Assembly (NCBI RefSeq): GCF_023161665.1
Contig: NZ_JALNTW010000016.1
Coordinates: forward strand, 1-64,000
Origin: Shewanella sp. 1CM18E
GTDB lineage: Bacteria; Pseudomonadota; Gammaproteobacteria; Enterobacterales; Shewanellaceae
Length of the DNA: 64,000 nucleotides
Direction of reading: 5' to 3'
Positions 29,296-38,207 of this stretch are shown here, one piece after another. The notes under the pieces were generated by a model. The model worked only from the letters and a program-made list of their open reading frames with translations. It ran no database searches and was not told the DNA's origin. Each line of letters starts with the position of its first letter. The stretch's first letter is position 1. Position numbers and translations under genes: made by a program.

Positions 29296-30167
29296 TGTCT
29301 GTATTAATTAACAAAGATACTAAAGTTATCTGTCAAGGTTTCACCGGCGGTCAAGGTACTTTCCACTCTGAGCAAGCAATTGCTTATGGTACTCAGATGG
29401 TTGGTGGTGTATCTCCAGGAAAAGGTGGTCAAACTCACCTTGGTCTGCCAGTGTTTAACACTGTTAAAGATGCGGTAGAAGTAACAGGTGCAACTGCATC
29501 AGTTATCTACGTACCAGCACCTTTCTGTAAAGATGCAATTCTAGAAGCAATCGACGGTGGCATTGAGCTAATCGTTTGTATTACGGAAGGGATCCCAACG
29601 TTAGATATGCTTCAAGTTAAAGTTAAGCTTGAAGAAACTGGCGTACGCATGATTGGTCCAAACTGCCCAGGAGTTATCACTCCGGGTGAGTGTAAGATTG
29701 GTATTATGCCTGGCCACATCCACAAGCCTGGTAAAGTGGGTATTGTTTCTCGCTCTGGTACATTAACGTACGAAGCGGTTAAGCAAACAACTGACGAAGG
29801 TTTCGGGCAGTCTACTTGTGTTGGTATTGGTGGTGATCCAATTCCAGGTACTAACTTCATCGATGTATTGGAAATGTTCCAAAACGATCCACTAACAGAA
29901 GCAATCGTAATGATTGGTGAGATTGGTGGTACTGCTGAAGAAGAAGCGGCTGAATACATCAAGGCTAACGTTACTAAGCCTGTTGTTTCATACATTGCTG
30001 GTGTTACTGCACCTGAAGGCAAACGTATGGGCCATGCTGGCGCAATTATCGCTGGTGGTAAAGGTACTGCAGAAGATAAGTTTGCGGCTCTTGAAGCCGC
30101 TGGCGTAACGACTGTACGTTCACTTGCTGACATCGGTAAGGCACTACGCACTAAAACAGGTTGGTAA
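29295..30167 (+). CDS. sucD: Succinyl-CoA synthetase alpha subunit
   Basis: A 290-residue subunit that binds CoA and carries the phosphohistidine. The CoA region [14 protein letters not shown], the segment [12 protein letters not shown], and the active-site histidine motif [10 protein letters not shown] are visible. It ends the sdh-suc cluster and is followed by a strong terminator. Confidence 0.97.
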   Translation: MSVLINKDTKVICQGFTGGQGTFHSEQAIAYGTQMVGGVSPGKGGQTHLGLPVFNTVKDAVEVTGATASVIYVPAPFCKDAILEAIDGGIELIVCITEGIPTLDMLQVKVKLEETGVRMIGPNCPGVITPGECKIGIMPGHIHKPGKVGIVSRSGTLTYEAVKQTTDEGFGQSTCVGIGGDPIPGTNFIDVLEMFQNDPLTEAIVMIGEIGGTAEEEAAEYIKANVTKPVVSYIAGVTAPEGKRMGHAGAIIAGGKGTAEDKFAALEAAGVTTVRSLADIGKALRTKTGW

Positions 30168-30183
30168 TAAATCAATCTAGTTG

Positions 30184-30208
30184 AAAAGGCGCCTTGAGCG
30201 CCTTTTTT
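30184..30208 (+). terminator. Terminator of the suc operon
   Basis: AAAAGGCGC pairs with GCGCCTTTT around a CTTGA loop, followed by more T. It is placed 16 bases after the sucD stop. Confidence 0.9.
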
Positions 30209-30409
30209 ATTGCTTGCTAAATACTTTTTAAGTACATCTCTGAGTGTAAAAATGAAGATTTTGCAGGTTATTTTTAGAGTTTAATTTCACACATATTCCA
30301 CTAACTAGAACGAATGGCGATAAATGCGGCTTATTTAAGCGAAATAATGGCGTAGTCTTAGCAATCTGTTATACCTAATTTATCTATAGGGAACTTGTAG
30401 GTAACTTTT

Positions 30410-30718
30410 ATGTCCATGGTTAGTGCGAAAGAGTTTTCAGATTGGTTGCGATTGCGGTTTGGTGATATGAAAGAGGGCGTAGCGCTCACACGTAAAGATA
30501 TCAACCAGTTAACAGGACGTCAGAATTTCTCTTCAGACTTTGTAAACGATATTCATTTTGAGTTGATGCGCCATAACTTGGCTTTTGTCACCGATACCTC
30601 TCGTGAGCATTTTTATTTGGTGCCGATTAACAAACAGTGCTGGCGTGACCGTCTTGAGCAGCAGTTTGAAAAGGAGATCTTCTGTAATATTATTCCGCTA
30701 AATATTTCTAGCAAATAA
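30410..30718 (+). CDS. Small soluble protein of unknown function
   Basis: 102 residues, cytoplasmic, with no signal or membrane segment. The sequence has an alternating charged helical character (EFSDWLRLRFGDMKEGVALT, DFVNDIHFELMRHNLAFV) and two cysteines. It could start at 30410 or at the second ATG, 30416. It is not recognised. It is a separate unit after the suc terminator and before the AEC permease. Confidence 0.65.
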   Translation: MSMVSAKEFSDWLRLRFGDMKEGVALTRKDINQLTGRQNFSSDFVNDIHFELMRHNLAFVTDTSREHFYLVPINKQCWRDRLEQQFEKEIFCNIIPLNISSK

Positions 30719-31021
30719 TGAGCTGAGCGCCTAAAACTGTTATCGCTTTTATTAATTAACAAGGTGTAAGTTGTTTCAAGTCTATATGTTCGTTGTTAGC
30801 TGTTATATTGGCTCGCTTCATAGAGGGGAGTAGCTTAAATTTAAAAACAGCGTTACTGCTTTTTAAAATCCATCGGCTTCAGCATTATAGTTCCGCTTTC
30901 AAAATACTTATTTTATCGAAGCGATGAAGCTAACATCTCTATAACCGATTCTGTTATCATCTTCTAGCTAATAATTTCTAATAAATCATTGCTTTAATCG
31001 CAAGCTTGAAGGTTTAACGCT
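30719..31021 (+). other. Gap holding the AEC gene promoter and structured leader
   Basis: A 303-base gap. TGTTATATT at 30801-30809 is a candidate extended -10, giving a start near 30816. From there to 30942 the sequence folds well (described separately). The remaining 80 bases contain the AEC ribosome binding site GAAGG at 31008-31012. Confidence 0.5.
30820..30942 (+). promoter_or_regulatory. Structured leader, candidate yybP-ykoY (Mn2+) riboswitch
   Basis: The leader opens with AUAGAG followed by GGGAGUAGC, which gives the GGGGAGUAGC core known from yybP-ykoY RNAs. The outer stem AUAGAG / CUCUAU (30820-30825 with 30937-30942) closes it. A second stem AGCUU / AAGCU (30832-30836 with 30927-30931) leaves an internal loop GGGAGU / AACAU. 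Inside it, one hairpin uses TTTAAAAACAG and its near complement (30841-30867). An arm pairs CATCGGCTTC with GAAGCGATG (30871-30880 with 30918-30926). The helices are seen directly. The class assignment is inference from the 5' core and the overall layout. The downstream gene type is not the usual one for this class. Confidence 0.5.
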
Positions 31022-31939
31022 ATGTCTACGCTGTCCATTATTTTCCCGCTTCTATTTATGGCCAGCTTAGGTTACTTTCTCACTGCTAAAGGTCCTTTTA
31101 ACAAAGCACAGATCAGTGGCATCAGCTTGTTTACTTTCTACTTATCGATTCCGGCTTTTTTGTTCCTTAACATGTATAAAGCAGATCTAGCCAAGAGCTT
31201 TGTGGTTGATCATTTTCTCGCTTTTTACTTACCAGTATTGATGATTTTTGCTGTTGGATCAGTTTTGTACAGTTGTCTAAAGAGCGGAGGTTTACCAGCA
31301 AGTAGCGCTGTATATGGCTTGTCGTGTAGCTATTCGAATACCATTTTAGTCGGCTTGCCGTTAATTGTTGGTGCGCTCGGTGAACAGGTAATGGGCAATG
31401 TTTTCGCGATTATTACTTTCCATAGTGCAATGCTGTTTTCGCTGACATTTTTAATCAGTGCTAGGCAGTCGAGTCGCACAGAGCTAAAACTCTTTATAAA
31501 AGGCATAATTTTTAATCCTATCGTTTTGAGTATATCGGCTGGATTATTACTGAATTTGTTAGATGTACCTTTAGAAAAAAATCTATTCAACGGCTTAACT
31601 TTACTTAGCCAACCAGCTTTGGCTTGTGCACTATTTGTACTTGGAGCTAACCTAAGTTTTTATAAAGTCGCAAAAGATTGGCAACTTGCGTTAACCGCGA
31701 CATTGATAAAACTACTTTTATTACCCATGTGTGTTTACCTTACTGGTCATTACCTTTTTGATCTACCTGCTGTTGAGCTCACTATTTTGGTGTTATTAAG
31801 TGCATCACCGTTAGGAGTCAATGCTTATCTGATTGCTATGCAGGTAAAGGCACTTGAATCTGCTGTTGCCAGTACAGTAGTGCTATCGACAGTACTGTCA
31901 GTGATTACAATGAGTATATGGCTTGCTGTATTACTTTAG
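31022..31939 (+). CDS. AEC-family (auxin efflux carrier-like) permease
   Basis: A 305-residue inner-membrane protein with about ten helices. It follows the AEC pattern: PLLFMASLGYFLTAKG at the N-terminus, a middle containing YSNTILVGLPLI, and a C-terminal half with ALACALFVLGANLSFY and ASPLGVNAYLIA. Members transport small organic anions such as malate or unknown substrates. The gene stands alone and is preceded by a structured leader, so metal- or ligand-responsive expression is possible. The substrate is not readable. Confidence 0.85.
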   Translation: MSTLSIIFPLLFMASLGYFLTAKGPFNKAQISGISLFTFYLSIPAFLFLNMYKADLAKSFVVDHFLAFYLPVLMIFAVGSVLYSCLKSGGLPASSAVYGLSCSYSNTILVGLPLIVGALGEQVMGNVFAIITFHSAMLFSLTFLISARQSSRTELKLFIKGIIFNPIVLSISAGLLLNLLDVPLEKNLFNGLTLLSQPALACALFVLGANLSFYKVAKDWQLALTATLIKLLLLPMCVYLTGHYLFDLPAVELTILVLLSASPLGVNAYLIAMQVKALESAVASTVVLSTVLSVITMSIWLAVLL

Positions 31940-32111
31940 AATGTTTTCAACGAGTGGGCGAGAGGTTTACTCGTAGACGGTAAGTAGGAGTTTTAGTCGG
32001 TTTATGCAGAGTAGCACTTAGGGTAACGATAGCGTTAGAGCACAATTAGGCCGTTGCTGTAATTAAAATGTACTCTAAAGCTAGTTAAAGATTCATGACT
32101 AAGGGCGATTT

Positions 32112-33764
32112 TTAGCCTTGCTTACGGGGCCTTGATAGCTCCGCTGGCGATAAGATATAAACATCTTCAGAATAAAAGTCTTCTGCTTGCGCCATATTCC
32201 ACCATTCATTCCATGGCCCTGCTAATGATTCGCCATTAACGAGATCATTACTTTGTAATGGCTCAATCAGGCTACCAACAGACATGAGCAGACCGTAAGG
32301 CGTACGACGTTTAAGCATATGTGGTTGCAGTTTATCTGGCGAGTCTAAGCCCATACTGCCAACTAATTCAAAGAAACTCTTAAGGGTATTTTGATGATAG
32401 TTTTTTACCCGTTCACTCTTGTCGATAACGTTTATAGCTTTACTGCGAGCAGGATCTTGTGTGGCTATACCTGTAGGGCAAAGGTTGGTATTACAGTGGC
32501 GTGATTGAATACAACCAAGAGATAGCATCATGGTACGGGCGGCATTGACGGTATCTGCGCCCATTGCGATTTTGGCCAGCAGATCAAAACTTGATGCCGT
32601 TTTACCTGAAGCGATAATTTTTATGTTATCGCGAAGCCCTGCGCCAGTTAGCGCATTATGGACAAAATAAACTGCTTCAAGGCACATCATACCGAGGCGA
32701 TTAGTAAATTCAACCGGAGCCGCGCCTGTGCCACCCTCTGCGCCATCAACGGTGATAAAGTCTGGAGTGATACCTGTTTCAATCATGGCTTTGCATAATC
32801 CTAGAAATTCGACGGGATTACCTAGACACAACTTAAAACCTACCGGCTTGCCATCACTAAGTTCTCTAAGGCGGGTGACAAAGTTAAGTAGATCTTTTGG
32901 TGTGGTACATTCAGGATTAACCGCAGGTGAGACACAATCTCTATCTTTAGGGATATGGCGAATCGCAGCAATTTCATCAGTAATTTTGGCTGCTGGTAAT
33001 ACGCCTCCATGTCCTGGCTTTGCACCTTGGGAGAGCTTAATTTCAATCATTTTGATTTGCGGCTGTGTCGCCATCGCTCTAAAACTATCAGGATTAAAGT
33101 TACCTGCGTCATCCCGGCAACCAAATAAACCAGAGCCAATTTGCCAAACGATGTCACCTTGGTGCTTTAAATGATAAGGGCTTACTCCGCCTTCACCAGT
33201 GTTGTGATAGCAGCCAGCTTTCAGTGCGCCTAAATTCAGTGATTCAATGGCATTAGCGCTGAGTGAGCCAAAACTCATCGCTGATATATTAAAGTAACAG
33301 GCTTGATAGGGCTGCTTACAATCTGGACCACCAATCTTGATGCGCTTGGCGGTATCGTGGACTTCTTTAGGATGAAGTGATTGCCACAGGCTGAGGTAGT
33401 TATCTTCTAGTAAGTTTCTTTGGGTTCCAAAGGCGATGGTATCTCTTACATTCTTGGAACGTTGGTATACCAGTGAGCGTTGTTCGCGATTAAATGGGGT
33501 TTCTTCAGTATCGTTGGCAATAAAGTACTGCTGGATCTCAACTCGGTAGGACTCTAGGAAATAACGCAGGTAGGCTACAACGGGATAAAGGCGATTGAGT
33601 GTATGCGGGCTATGATGGATATCGTAATAGCCAACAACAGTATAAATGAGTGAACACACAAGGAGTAAGCTTGCAAATAAGCCTGATGCATTGAGCATAT
33701 AGTTAATAGCAAGCAGATTTCCTAAGGTCGCAATGACCCAATAGACCTTTTGCATTATTGTCAT
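32112..33764 (-). CDS. Membrane-anchored FMN-binding glutamate-synthase-like protein
   Basis: A 550-residue protein with two N-terminal hydrophobic segments (about 8-45), then a domain like the FMN/Fe-S part of glutamate synthase. The [3Fe-4S] motif CIQSRHCNTNLCPTG, the glycine-rich SQGAKPGHGGVLP loop and DGAEGGTGAAP are typical. The glutaminase domain of GltB is missing, so it cannot make glutamate from glutamine alone. The physiological reaction of this stand-alone family is not established. The ribosome binding site AAAGGAA fits the start. Confidence 0.85.
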   Translation of the reverse strand: MTIMQKVYWVIATLGNLLAINYMLNASGLFASLLLVCSLIYTVVGYYDIHHSPHTLNRLYPVVAYLRYFLESYRVEIQQYFIANDTEETPFNREQRSLVYQRSKNVRDTIAFGTQRNLLEDNYLSLWQSLHPKEVHDTAKRIKIGGPDCKQPYQACYFNISAMSFGSLSANAIESLNLGALKAGCYHNTGEGGVSPYHLKHQGDIVWQIGSGLFGCRDDAGNFNPDSFRAMATQPQIKMIEIKLSQGAKPGHGGVLPAAKITDEIAAIRHIPKDRDCVSPAVNPECTTPKDLLNFVTRLRELSDGKPVGFKLCLGNPVEFLGLCKAMIETGITPDFITVDGAEGGTGAAPVEFTNRLGMMCLEAVYFVHNALTGAGLRDNIKIIASGKTASSFDLLAKIAMGADTVNAARTMMLSLGCIQSRHCNTNLCPTGIATQDPARSKAINVIDKSERVKNYHQNTLKSFFELVGSMGLDSPDKLQPHMLKRRTPYGLLMSVGSLIEPLQSNDLVNGESLAGPWNEWWNMAQAEDFYSEDVYILSPAELSRPRKQG

Positions 33765-33915
33765 AAAGCATTCCTTTGTAGCTGACTATAATTGGTATCG
33801 CTTTATTGAACGCGATTAAGCACGTTTAAGCAAACATGTTTTAATACTTTCTAAACTAAACAAAATGTGAGTATATTAGGTGGATAACCCGTAAAGGGAA
33901 TAAAAGGAGGTTATT

Positions 33916-34416
33916 GTGATTATCACTGAGACGGACAGGCTGATCCTGAGACATTTTGAAGCAAGAGATACTAAGGCCATCTTTTTGCTTAACAGTATCC
34001 CCGAGGTACTGACTTATATTCCTGGAGAACCGATGACGTCATTGTGTCAGGCAGAGCAAATTTTTGAAAATGTCATTTCCACCAGTTATCGAGAACGCGG
34101 CTATGGTCGCTGGGCAGTAGAGCATAAAGCTGATGGCAAAGTGATCGGTTTTTGTGGGCCAACATTTATTACTGAGTTTAATGAGGTTGAACTTGGCTAT
34201 CGTTATTTACCGCAATATTGGGGGCAGGGCATAGGTTATGAAGCTGGTGCTGCGGCATTAGATTGCTTTAAAAATTATGATATCCATGAAGCAATAGCTT
34301 TGATTTTACTTGGTAATAAAGGTTCAGAAGGCGTTGCTAGAAAAGTTGGTATGAAAGAGCGTAATCGCGATAAATTTATGGGTCACAAGGTCAATGTATT
34401 TCACAAAGTGCTTTGA
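33916..34416 (+). CDS. GNAT-family N-acetyltransferase (RimJ/RimL-like)
   Basis: 166 residues starting at GTG, with an excellent AAAGGAGG ribosome binding site. The RimJ/RimL layout is visible: TDRLILRHFEARD at the start, ELGYRYLPQYWGQGIGYEAG at the acetyl-CoA site (about 95-115), and the later NKGSEGVARKVGMKER. It transfers acetyl from acetyl-CoA to an amine; the substrate is unknown. It converges on fur, with a shared terminator. Confidence 0.85.
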   Translation: MIITETDRLILRHFEARDTKAIFLLNSIPEVLTYIPGEPMTSLCQAEQIFENVISTSYRERGYGRWAVEHKADGKVIGFCGPTFITEFNEVELGYRYLPQYWGQGIGYEAGAAALDCFKNYDIHEAIALILLGNKGSEGVARKVGMKERNRDKFMGHKVNVFHKVL

Positions 34417-34501
34417 TAAGGCTCTTTAATTAGGTGACCATATTAAGGGCCTTGAATTAAAGGACATTAATTAAAACTATGATTACAGCTTTGTATATTA
34501 C

Positions 34502-34542
34502 AGCCATAAAAAAACCAGCTCAGAGCTGGTTTTTTTATGGCT
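34502..34542. terminator. Long bidirectional terminator between the GNAT gene and fur
   Basis: Two perfect 20-base arms separated by one base, with a seven-A run in the left arm and a seven-T run in the right. It works in both directions and ends 12 bases from the fur stop. Confidence 0.92.
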
Positions 34543-34553
34543 TAAGCGCAGCT

Positions 34554-34985
34554 TTACGCGTCGCCGTGGTCACATTCATCGTTAGTGCACACGCCATATA
34601 AGTACAAGCTATGGTTGGTAAGCTTGATATTATGTTTCATCGCGATTTCATCCTGACGACGTTCAATCATTTCGTCAGAAAACTCAATAACCTTACCGCA
34701 TGAAAGGCATACTAAATGGTCATGGTGATGCTGAGATGAAAGTTCAAAAACAGCCTTGCCGCTTTCAAAGTGGTGACGAGTCACAATACCTGCATCATCA
34801 AATTGGTTTAGAACACGATAAACAGTAGCAAGACCAATCTCTTCACCCATGTCGAGTAACTTTTTATAGAGATCCTCGGCACTAATATGTTGATTCTCTG
34901 GCGCTTGCATCAATTCTAAAATTTTGACTCGTGGTAAGGTCACTTTCAAACCCGCTTTCTTTAGCGCTTGATTTCCATCTGTCAT
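34554..34985 (-). CDS. fur: Ferric uptake regulator Fur
   Basis: 143 residues from the ATG at 34985; a longer frame starts at 35018. The shorter start matches the canonical Fur N-terminus (MTDGNQALKKAGLKVTLPRV). A winged-helix DNA-binding domain (TVYRVLNQFDDAGIV) is followed by the HHHDHLVC metal site and two Cys pairs (CLSCGK; CTNDEC). With Fe2+ it represses iron uptake genes. No clear Fur box was seen before it. It diverges from cobB. Confidence 0.95.
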   Translation of the reverse strand: MTDGNQALKKAGLKVTLPRVKILELMQAPENQHISAEDLYKKLLDMGEEIGLATVYRVLNQFDDAGIVTRHHFESGKAVFELSSQHHHDHLVCLSCGKVIEFSDEMIERRQDEIAMKHNIKLTNHSLYLYGVCTNDECDHGDA

Positions 34986-35253
34986 TATTGGTCTCTTGAT
35001 TGCAGAACGATTAGCCATAAGTTAATCAGTTCATTTGTGGGTATTCAATCCATTATATGTGTACAAAATGAAAACTTAAACCTTTGATCTAGCAATAAAG
35101 CGTCTTTACCAAATAAAAGCTATTAACTAGATATAAAACAAGCAATTTAAGCATACATTTTGTATTGTTATTACCCATTTATACTAACGCCTAATGTCAT
35201 ATAAGACTACAAAAAGGCAAAATGGCAACAAAGACCAATAAAAAGGACTGTAG

Positions 35254-35979
35254 ATGTACCAGCAGATTGTAGTATTGACCGGAGCAGGGATCTCTGCCGA
35301 ATCTGGATTACGCACCTTTAGAGATCAAGACGGTTTATGGGAAGAACATAAAATTGAAGAGGTCGCTACGCCTGAAGGTTATGCAAATAATCCTGAGTTG
35401 GTGGAGGGGTTTTATAACGACAGGTGGCAGCAGTTTCACAATGGCTCAATTGAGCCTAATGCGGGGCATATTGCGCTGGCTAAATTAGAGCAAAAGTTTC
35501 AAGGCGAATTGTTAGTCGTTACGCAAAACATTGATGACTTACATGAAAGAGCAGGTTCTAGACGTTTGTTACATATGCATGGAGAGCTTTCTAAGGGCCG
35601 TTGCCCACGCTCGCAACAAACGTTTTTGCTTAGGGAGCCTTTTGGACCAGAGCATACTTGTACTTGTTGTATTCCGGCACAACGTCTGCGGCCCCATGTG
35701 GTGTGGTTTGGCGAAATGCCGTTCGGCTTAGATAGAATTCAGCACGCGCTTGATACCTGTGACCTATTTATCGCAATTGGTACATCGGGTACTGTTTATC
35801 CCGCTGCAGGTTTTGTAGATACCGCTAATCATCATGGCGCTCAAACCGTTGAGATTAACTTAGTCGCAGCCGACCGCCATAGTCAGTTTCAATATCATCT
35901 TGAGGGCAAGGCGAGCGAGTTAGTACCTAAACTTGTTGACGATATTCTTAGCGGCAAAATTGTCAGTAACGATATTTAG
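35254..35979 (+). CDS. cobB: Sir2-type NAD-dependent protein deacylase
   Basis: A 241-residue sirtuin of the CobB type. It shows the NAD motif GAGISAESGLRTFRD, the catalytic region TQNIDDLHERAGS followed by the active-site His in MHGEL, and four zinc cysteines (GRCPR and the CTCC cluster). The Tyr/Arg pair of desuccinylating members is not certain from inspection. It removes acyl groups from lysines, including acetyl-CoA synthetase in other bacteria. Overlap with an upstream promoter for fur is possible in the 268-base gap. Confidence 0.92.
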   Translation: MYQQIVVLTGAGISAESGLRTFRDQDGLWEEHKIEEVATPEGYANNPELVEGFYNDRWQQFHNGSIEPNAGHIALAKLEQKFQGELLVVTQNIDDLHERAGSRRLLHMHGELSKGRCPRSQQTFLLREPFGPEHTCTCCIPAQRLRPHVVWFGEMPFGLDRIQHALDTCDLFIAIGTSGTVYPAAGFVDTANHHGAQTVEINLVAADRHSQFQYHLEGKASELVPKLVDDILSGKIVSNDI

Positions 35980-36048
35980 ACTTAATCATATTTAGAATTA
36001 GTGATTGGCTGTAACAATCACACAGCAAAACTTTTGGGGCTGAAACGA

Positions 36049-36510
36049 ATGACAAGACAAACTAATTACCAAGGTTTAGCAATTATTATGCGCGGTTTAC
36101 CAGGCAGTGGTAAAAGCTACTGGGTTGAAGAGTATATTAAGGGGCTGCCAAAATCACAAAGTGATGAGCGAGTGAAAGTTTGCTCGACGGATGAGTTTTT
36201 TTATCAAGAAGGACAATACAAGTTTAATCCTAAAGAGTTGTCTAAATACCACCAACTCAACTTAACCCGTTTTATACATGCCATTGCCAATAAAGTACCT
36301 GTAGTGATCTGTGATAATACTAATATGGCAGAGTGGGAGTTTGAGGGATACTGTACAGCAGCGAAAGCGGAAGGCTATCAAGTTCAAATTCAACAAGTGG
36401 GTGAGCCAAAAAATAAAGAGCATCAATTGTTATGTGCAGATAGGAATAAGCACAGCGTACCCTTAAAAAGTATCATAAGAATGGCAAATAGCTTCGAGGT
36501 TTTAAGATAA
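36049..36510 (+). CDS. P-loop kinase-like protein (AAA/N4BP2L-type)
   Basis: About 153 residues from the ATG at 36049; a GTG at 36001 would add 16. The Walker A loop MRGLPGSGKSYW is close to the N-terminus, then CSTDEFFYQEGQYKFNPKEL, then CDNTNMAEWEFEGYC, and a C-terminal lid-like ENKEHQ region. This order matches small P-loop kinases related to polynucleotide kinases. The substrate is unknown. It follows cobB by 69 bases and may be co-transcribed with it. Confidence 0.75.
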   Translation: MTRQTNYQGLAIIMRGLPGSGKSYWVEEYIKGLPKSQSDERVKVCSTDEFFYQEGQYKFNPKELSKYHQLNLTRFIHAIANKVPVVICDNTNMAEWEFEGYCTAAKAEGYQVQIQQVGEPKNKEHQLLCADRNKHSVPLKSIIRMANSFEVLR

Positions 36511-36833
36511 GCGATAACAAAGGTGACTTGATTTATCAAAGCTATCTTACTGTGTTGTATCGTTTCATTTCTGCGGTAGCAGTGACAGTTTTTAGCTTTT
36601 TCAAATCGTGGGTTACATCTGCTTTAGTAGGTGGCTTTAAGCGACTAAAACATTTCTTTCTATCTAAGGGTTATGGCCCTCCTTGAATAGCCTACTTATG
36701 CCTTCTATCCTTTTAGTTGGTTAGTTAGCATCTACCTTTGTTGTTTTGAAAAGTATGTGCAATCAACAACCATCTGATGTTGCGTTATAGCTGATTATCG
36801 CAATGGAAAATCATTAATAAAAGGACGCTTATT
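36511..36833. other. Intergenic gap, nothing recognised
   Basis: A 323-base non-coding stretch between the P-loop kinase and the metallo-beta-lactamase-fold gene. No convincing hairpin terminator, repeat or operator was seen. The promoter of the next gene should be near its 3' end. Confidence 0.4.
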
Positions 36834-37739
36834 ATGGCTAGGTATTTGTTCAATGTGTTGGTTTTTACGGGACTCATGTTTGTCAGTTGCTTTAATGCCC
36901 AAGCAGAATCCACTGTCTCAGTTGATGTATTTAAAGGTGAAACTGCCACAGTTAATTCCTATCTCTTTTCAAATGGTAAGTCACTCATTGTAATGGATGT
37001 TCAGCGCTCATCTATTGAAGCTGAAAAGTTAGCTAAAGTTATTCAAGCTAAAGGGTTACCGTTAACTCATATTCTTATTAGCCACGGGCATCCTGATCAC
37101 TACATTGGTATGAACTTGCTGATGCAAACGTTTCCTGATGTAAAAGTAGTTGTTGCAAATGAGGACATTAAAAAAGATATCATTGGATTTTCTACTTGGA
37201 TGGAAAGTGTAGGCTGGTTAGAAAACGAACCTGCGCTAAAACCTAAATCAGCTAAGAACCCCGATGGTTTTGACTATGAGAATAATATTACTCTTATAAC
37301 GGGCGATAGCTTGGCCTTCAAAGGCGGTGGAGAACTTAAGCTTGATACTCACTATCTACCTGCTGAGGCAAATCATGTTACAACTATCTATATTGATGAT
37401 TTGAATGCCTTATTTACTTCGGATCTGGGCTATAACAAGGTCCATTTATGGATGGGGCAAGGAGTAACGAATGAGCATATTCAAAACTGGAAAGCGCAAT
37501 TGTTGGCATTTAACAAAACTTATAACGATTCTGATTTAGTTATTTATCCAGGTCATGGTGATGCGACAAGCAACCAATTATTTACAGAGATGATAGGTTA
37601 TATAGAATATTTTCAGCTAATCACTGAGAGCACTGACTCCAGAGCGGAAGCAATGGCAGCGATGAAACAGCGTTATCCTAATTATAAAGAGGCGGATTTT
37701 TTATTGAAGTACAGTGTCGACTTTCATGTTAAGGAATAA
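36834..37739 (+). CDS. Exported metallo-beta-lactamase-fold hydrolase
   Basis: A 301-residue protein with a signal peptide (about 1-24, ending AQAES). The metal motif SHGHPDHYIGM (about residue 83) provides HxHxDH. A further metal His is expected in DLNALFTSDLG and the YPGHGDATS loop. Substrates in this family range from lactones to thioesters and beta-lactams, so the reaction is not assigned. The stop is 20 bases before a mobile element. Confidence 0.8.
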   Translation: MARYLFNVLVFTGLMFVSCFNAQAESTVSVDVFKGETATVNSYLFSNGKSLIVMDVQRSSIEAEKLAKVIQAKGLPLTHILISHGHPDHYIGMNLLMQTFPDVKVVVANEDIKKDIIGFSTWMESVGWLENEPALKPKSAKNPDGFDYENNITLITGDSLAFKGGGELKLDTHYLPAEANHVTTIYIDDLNALFTSDLGYNKVHLWMGQGVTNEHIQNWKAQLLAFNKTYNDSDLVIYPGHGDATSNQLFTEMIGYIEYFQLITESTDSRAEAMAAMKQRYPNYKEADFLLKYSVDFHVKE

Positions 37740-37759
37740 TACTAATCGCTATGATATTA

Positions 37760-38089
37760 ATACCAATCAGTATAAACATTTAGTCATTCAGCGAGAGTTT
37801 AGCGGTTTTGAGGCAAGGTCATTAAGTGCTCCTGCTTTAATGACATTCGCTGCATCCATGCAGCTCGCAACGAATGAAGAGCATAGTTGTTCTACGTTCA
37901 AGTTCCCTCTTTGTTTATTAAGAGTCACAGCATCAGAACCGCTAAAACTCGCCATTCTGGAACGTTTTTGGCAGCCTACTTCTGCGTTGAATACCTTTAT
38001 AAGGGAATAACCATTATTTCAGCTATTCGCCTTGAATTAGTTTGCCAAAAATCGTTCTGAGCTGATCAAATTCTTATACTGATTGGTAT
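37760..38089. mobile_element. MITE-like element with perfect 16-bp terminal inverted repeats
   Basis: The left end ATACCAATCAGTATAA (37760-37775) is the exact reverse complement of the right end (38074-38089). The span is 330 bp, with no transposase. A subterminal inverted pair (GCGAGAGTTTAGCGGTT and AACCGCTAAAACTCGC, about 37790-37955) lies inside. A TA at each outer edge of the repeat core is compatible with a TA target duplication (mariner/IS630 type), which is inference. It would be mobilised in trans by a related element. A 98-codon open frame through it appears incidental. Confidence 0.85.
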
Positions 38090-38131
38090 AAACCGTTTGC
38101 GAATTGATGACTCAATAAGCTAAAGATAATA

Positions 38132-38165
38132 AAAAAGCCTGTAGATTTTCATCTACAGGCTTTTT
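38132..38165. terminator. Terminator of fusA2
   Basis: Arms AAAAAGCCTGTAGAT and ATCTACAGGCTTTTT with a 4-base loop. It is 43 bases downstream of the leftward EF-G gene and could also end rightward transcription leaving the MITE. Confidence 0.88.
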
Positions 38166-38207
38166 GTTAAAGATTAAAACTCTAAAGAGTCATAACTAAA
38201 TTAATAG

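Noticed and set aside
35019-35253. Fur box in the fur-cobB gap
   Set aside because: No run of GATAAT-type hexamers was found; the AT-rich sequence alone is not enough.
37714-38010. 98-codon open frame running from the hydrolase gene into the MITE-like element
   Set aside because: It begins inside the hydrolase gene, has no ribosome binding site and most of it is the inverted-repeat element; the product matches nothing and looks incidental.
37740-38207. Possible insertion sequence with its own transposase
   Set aside because: The element is only 330 bp and none of its six frames resembles a transposase; it is better called a non-autonomous element.
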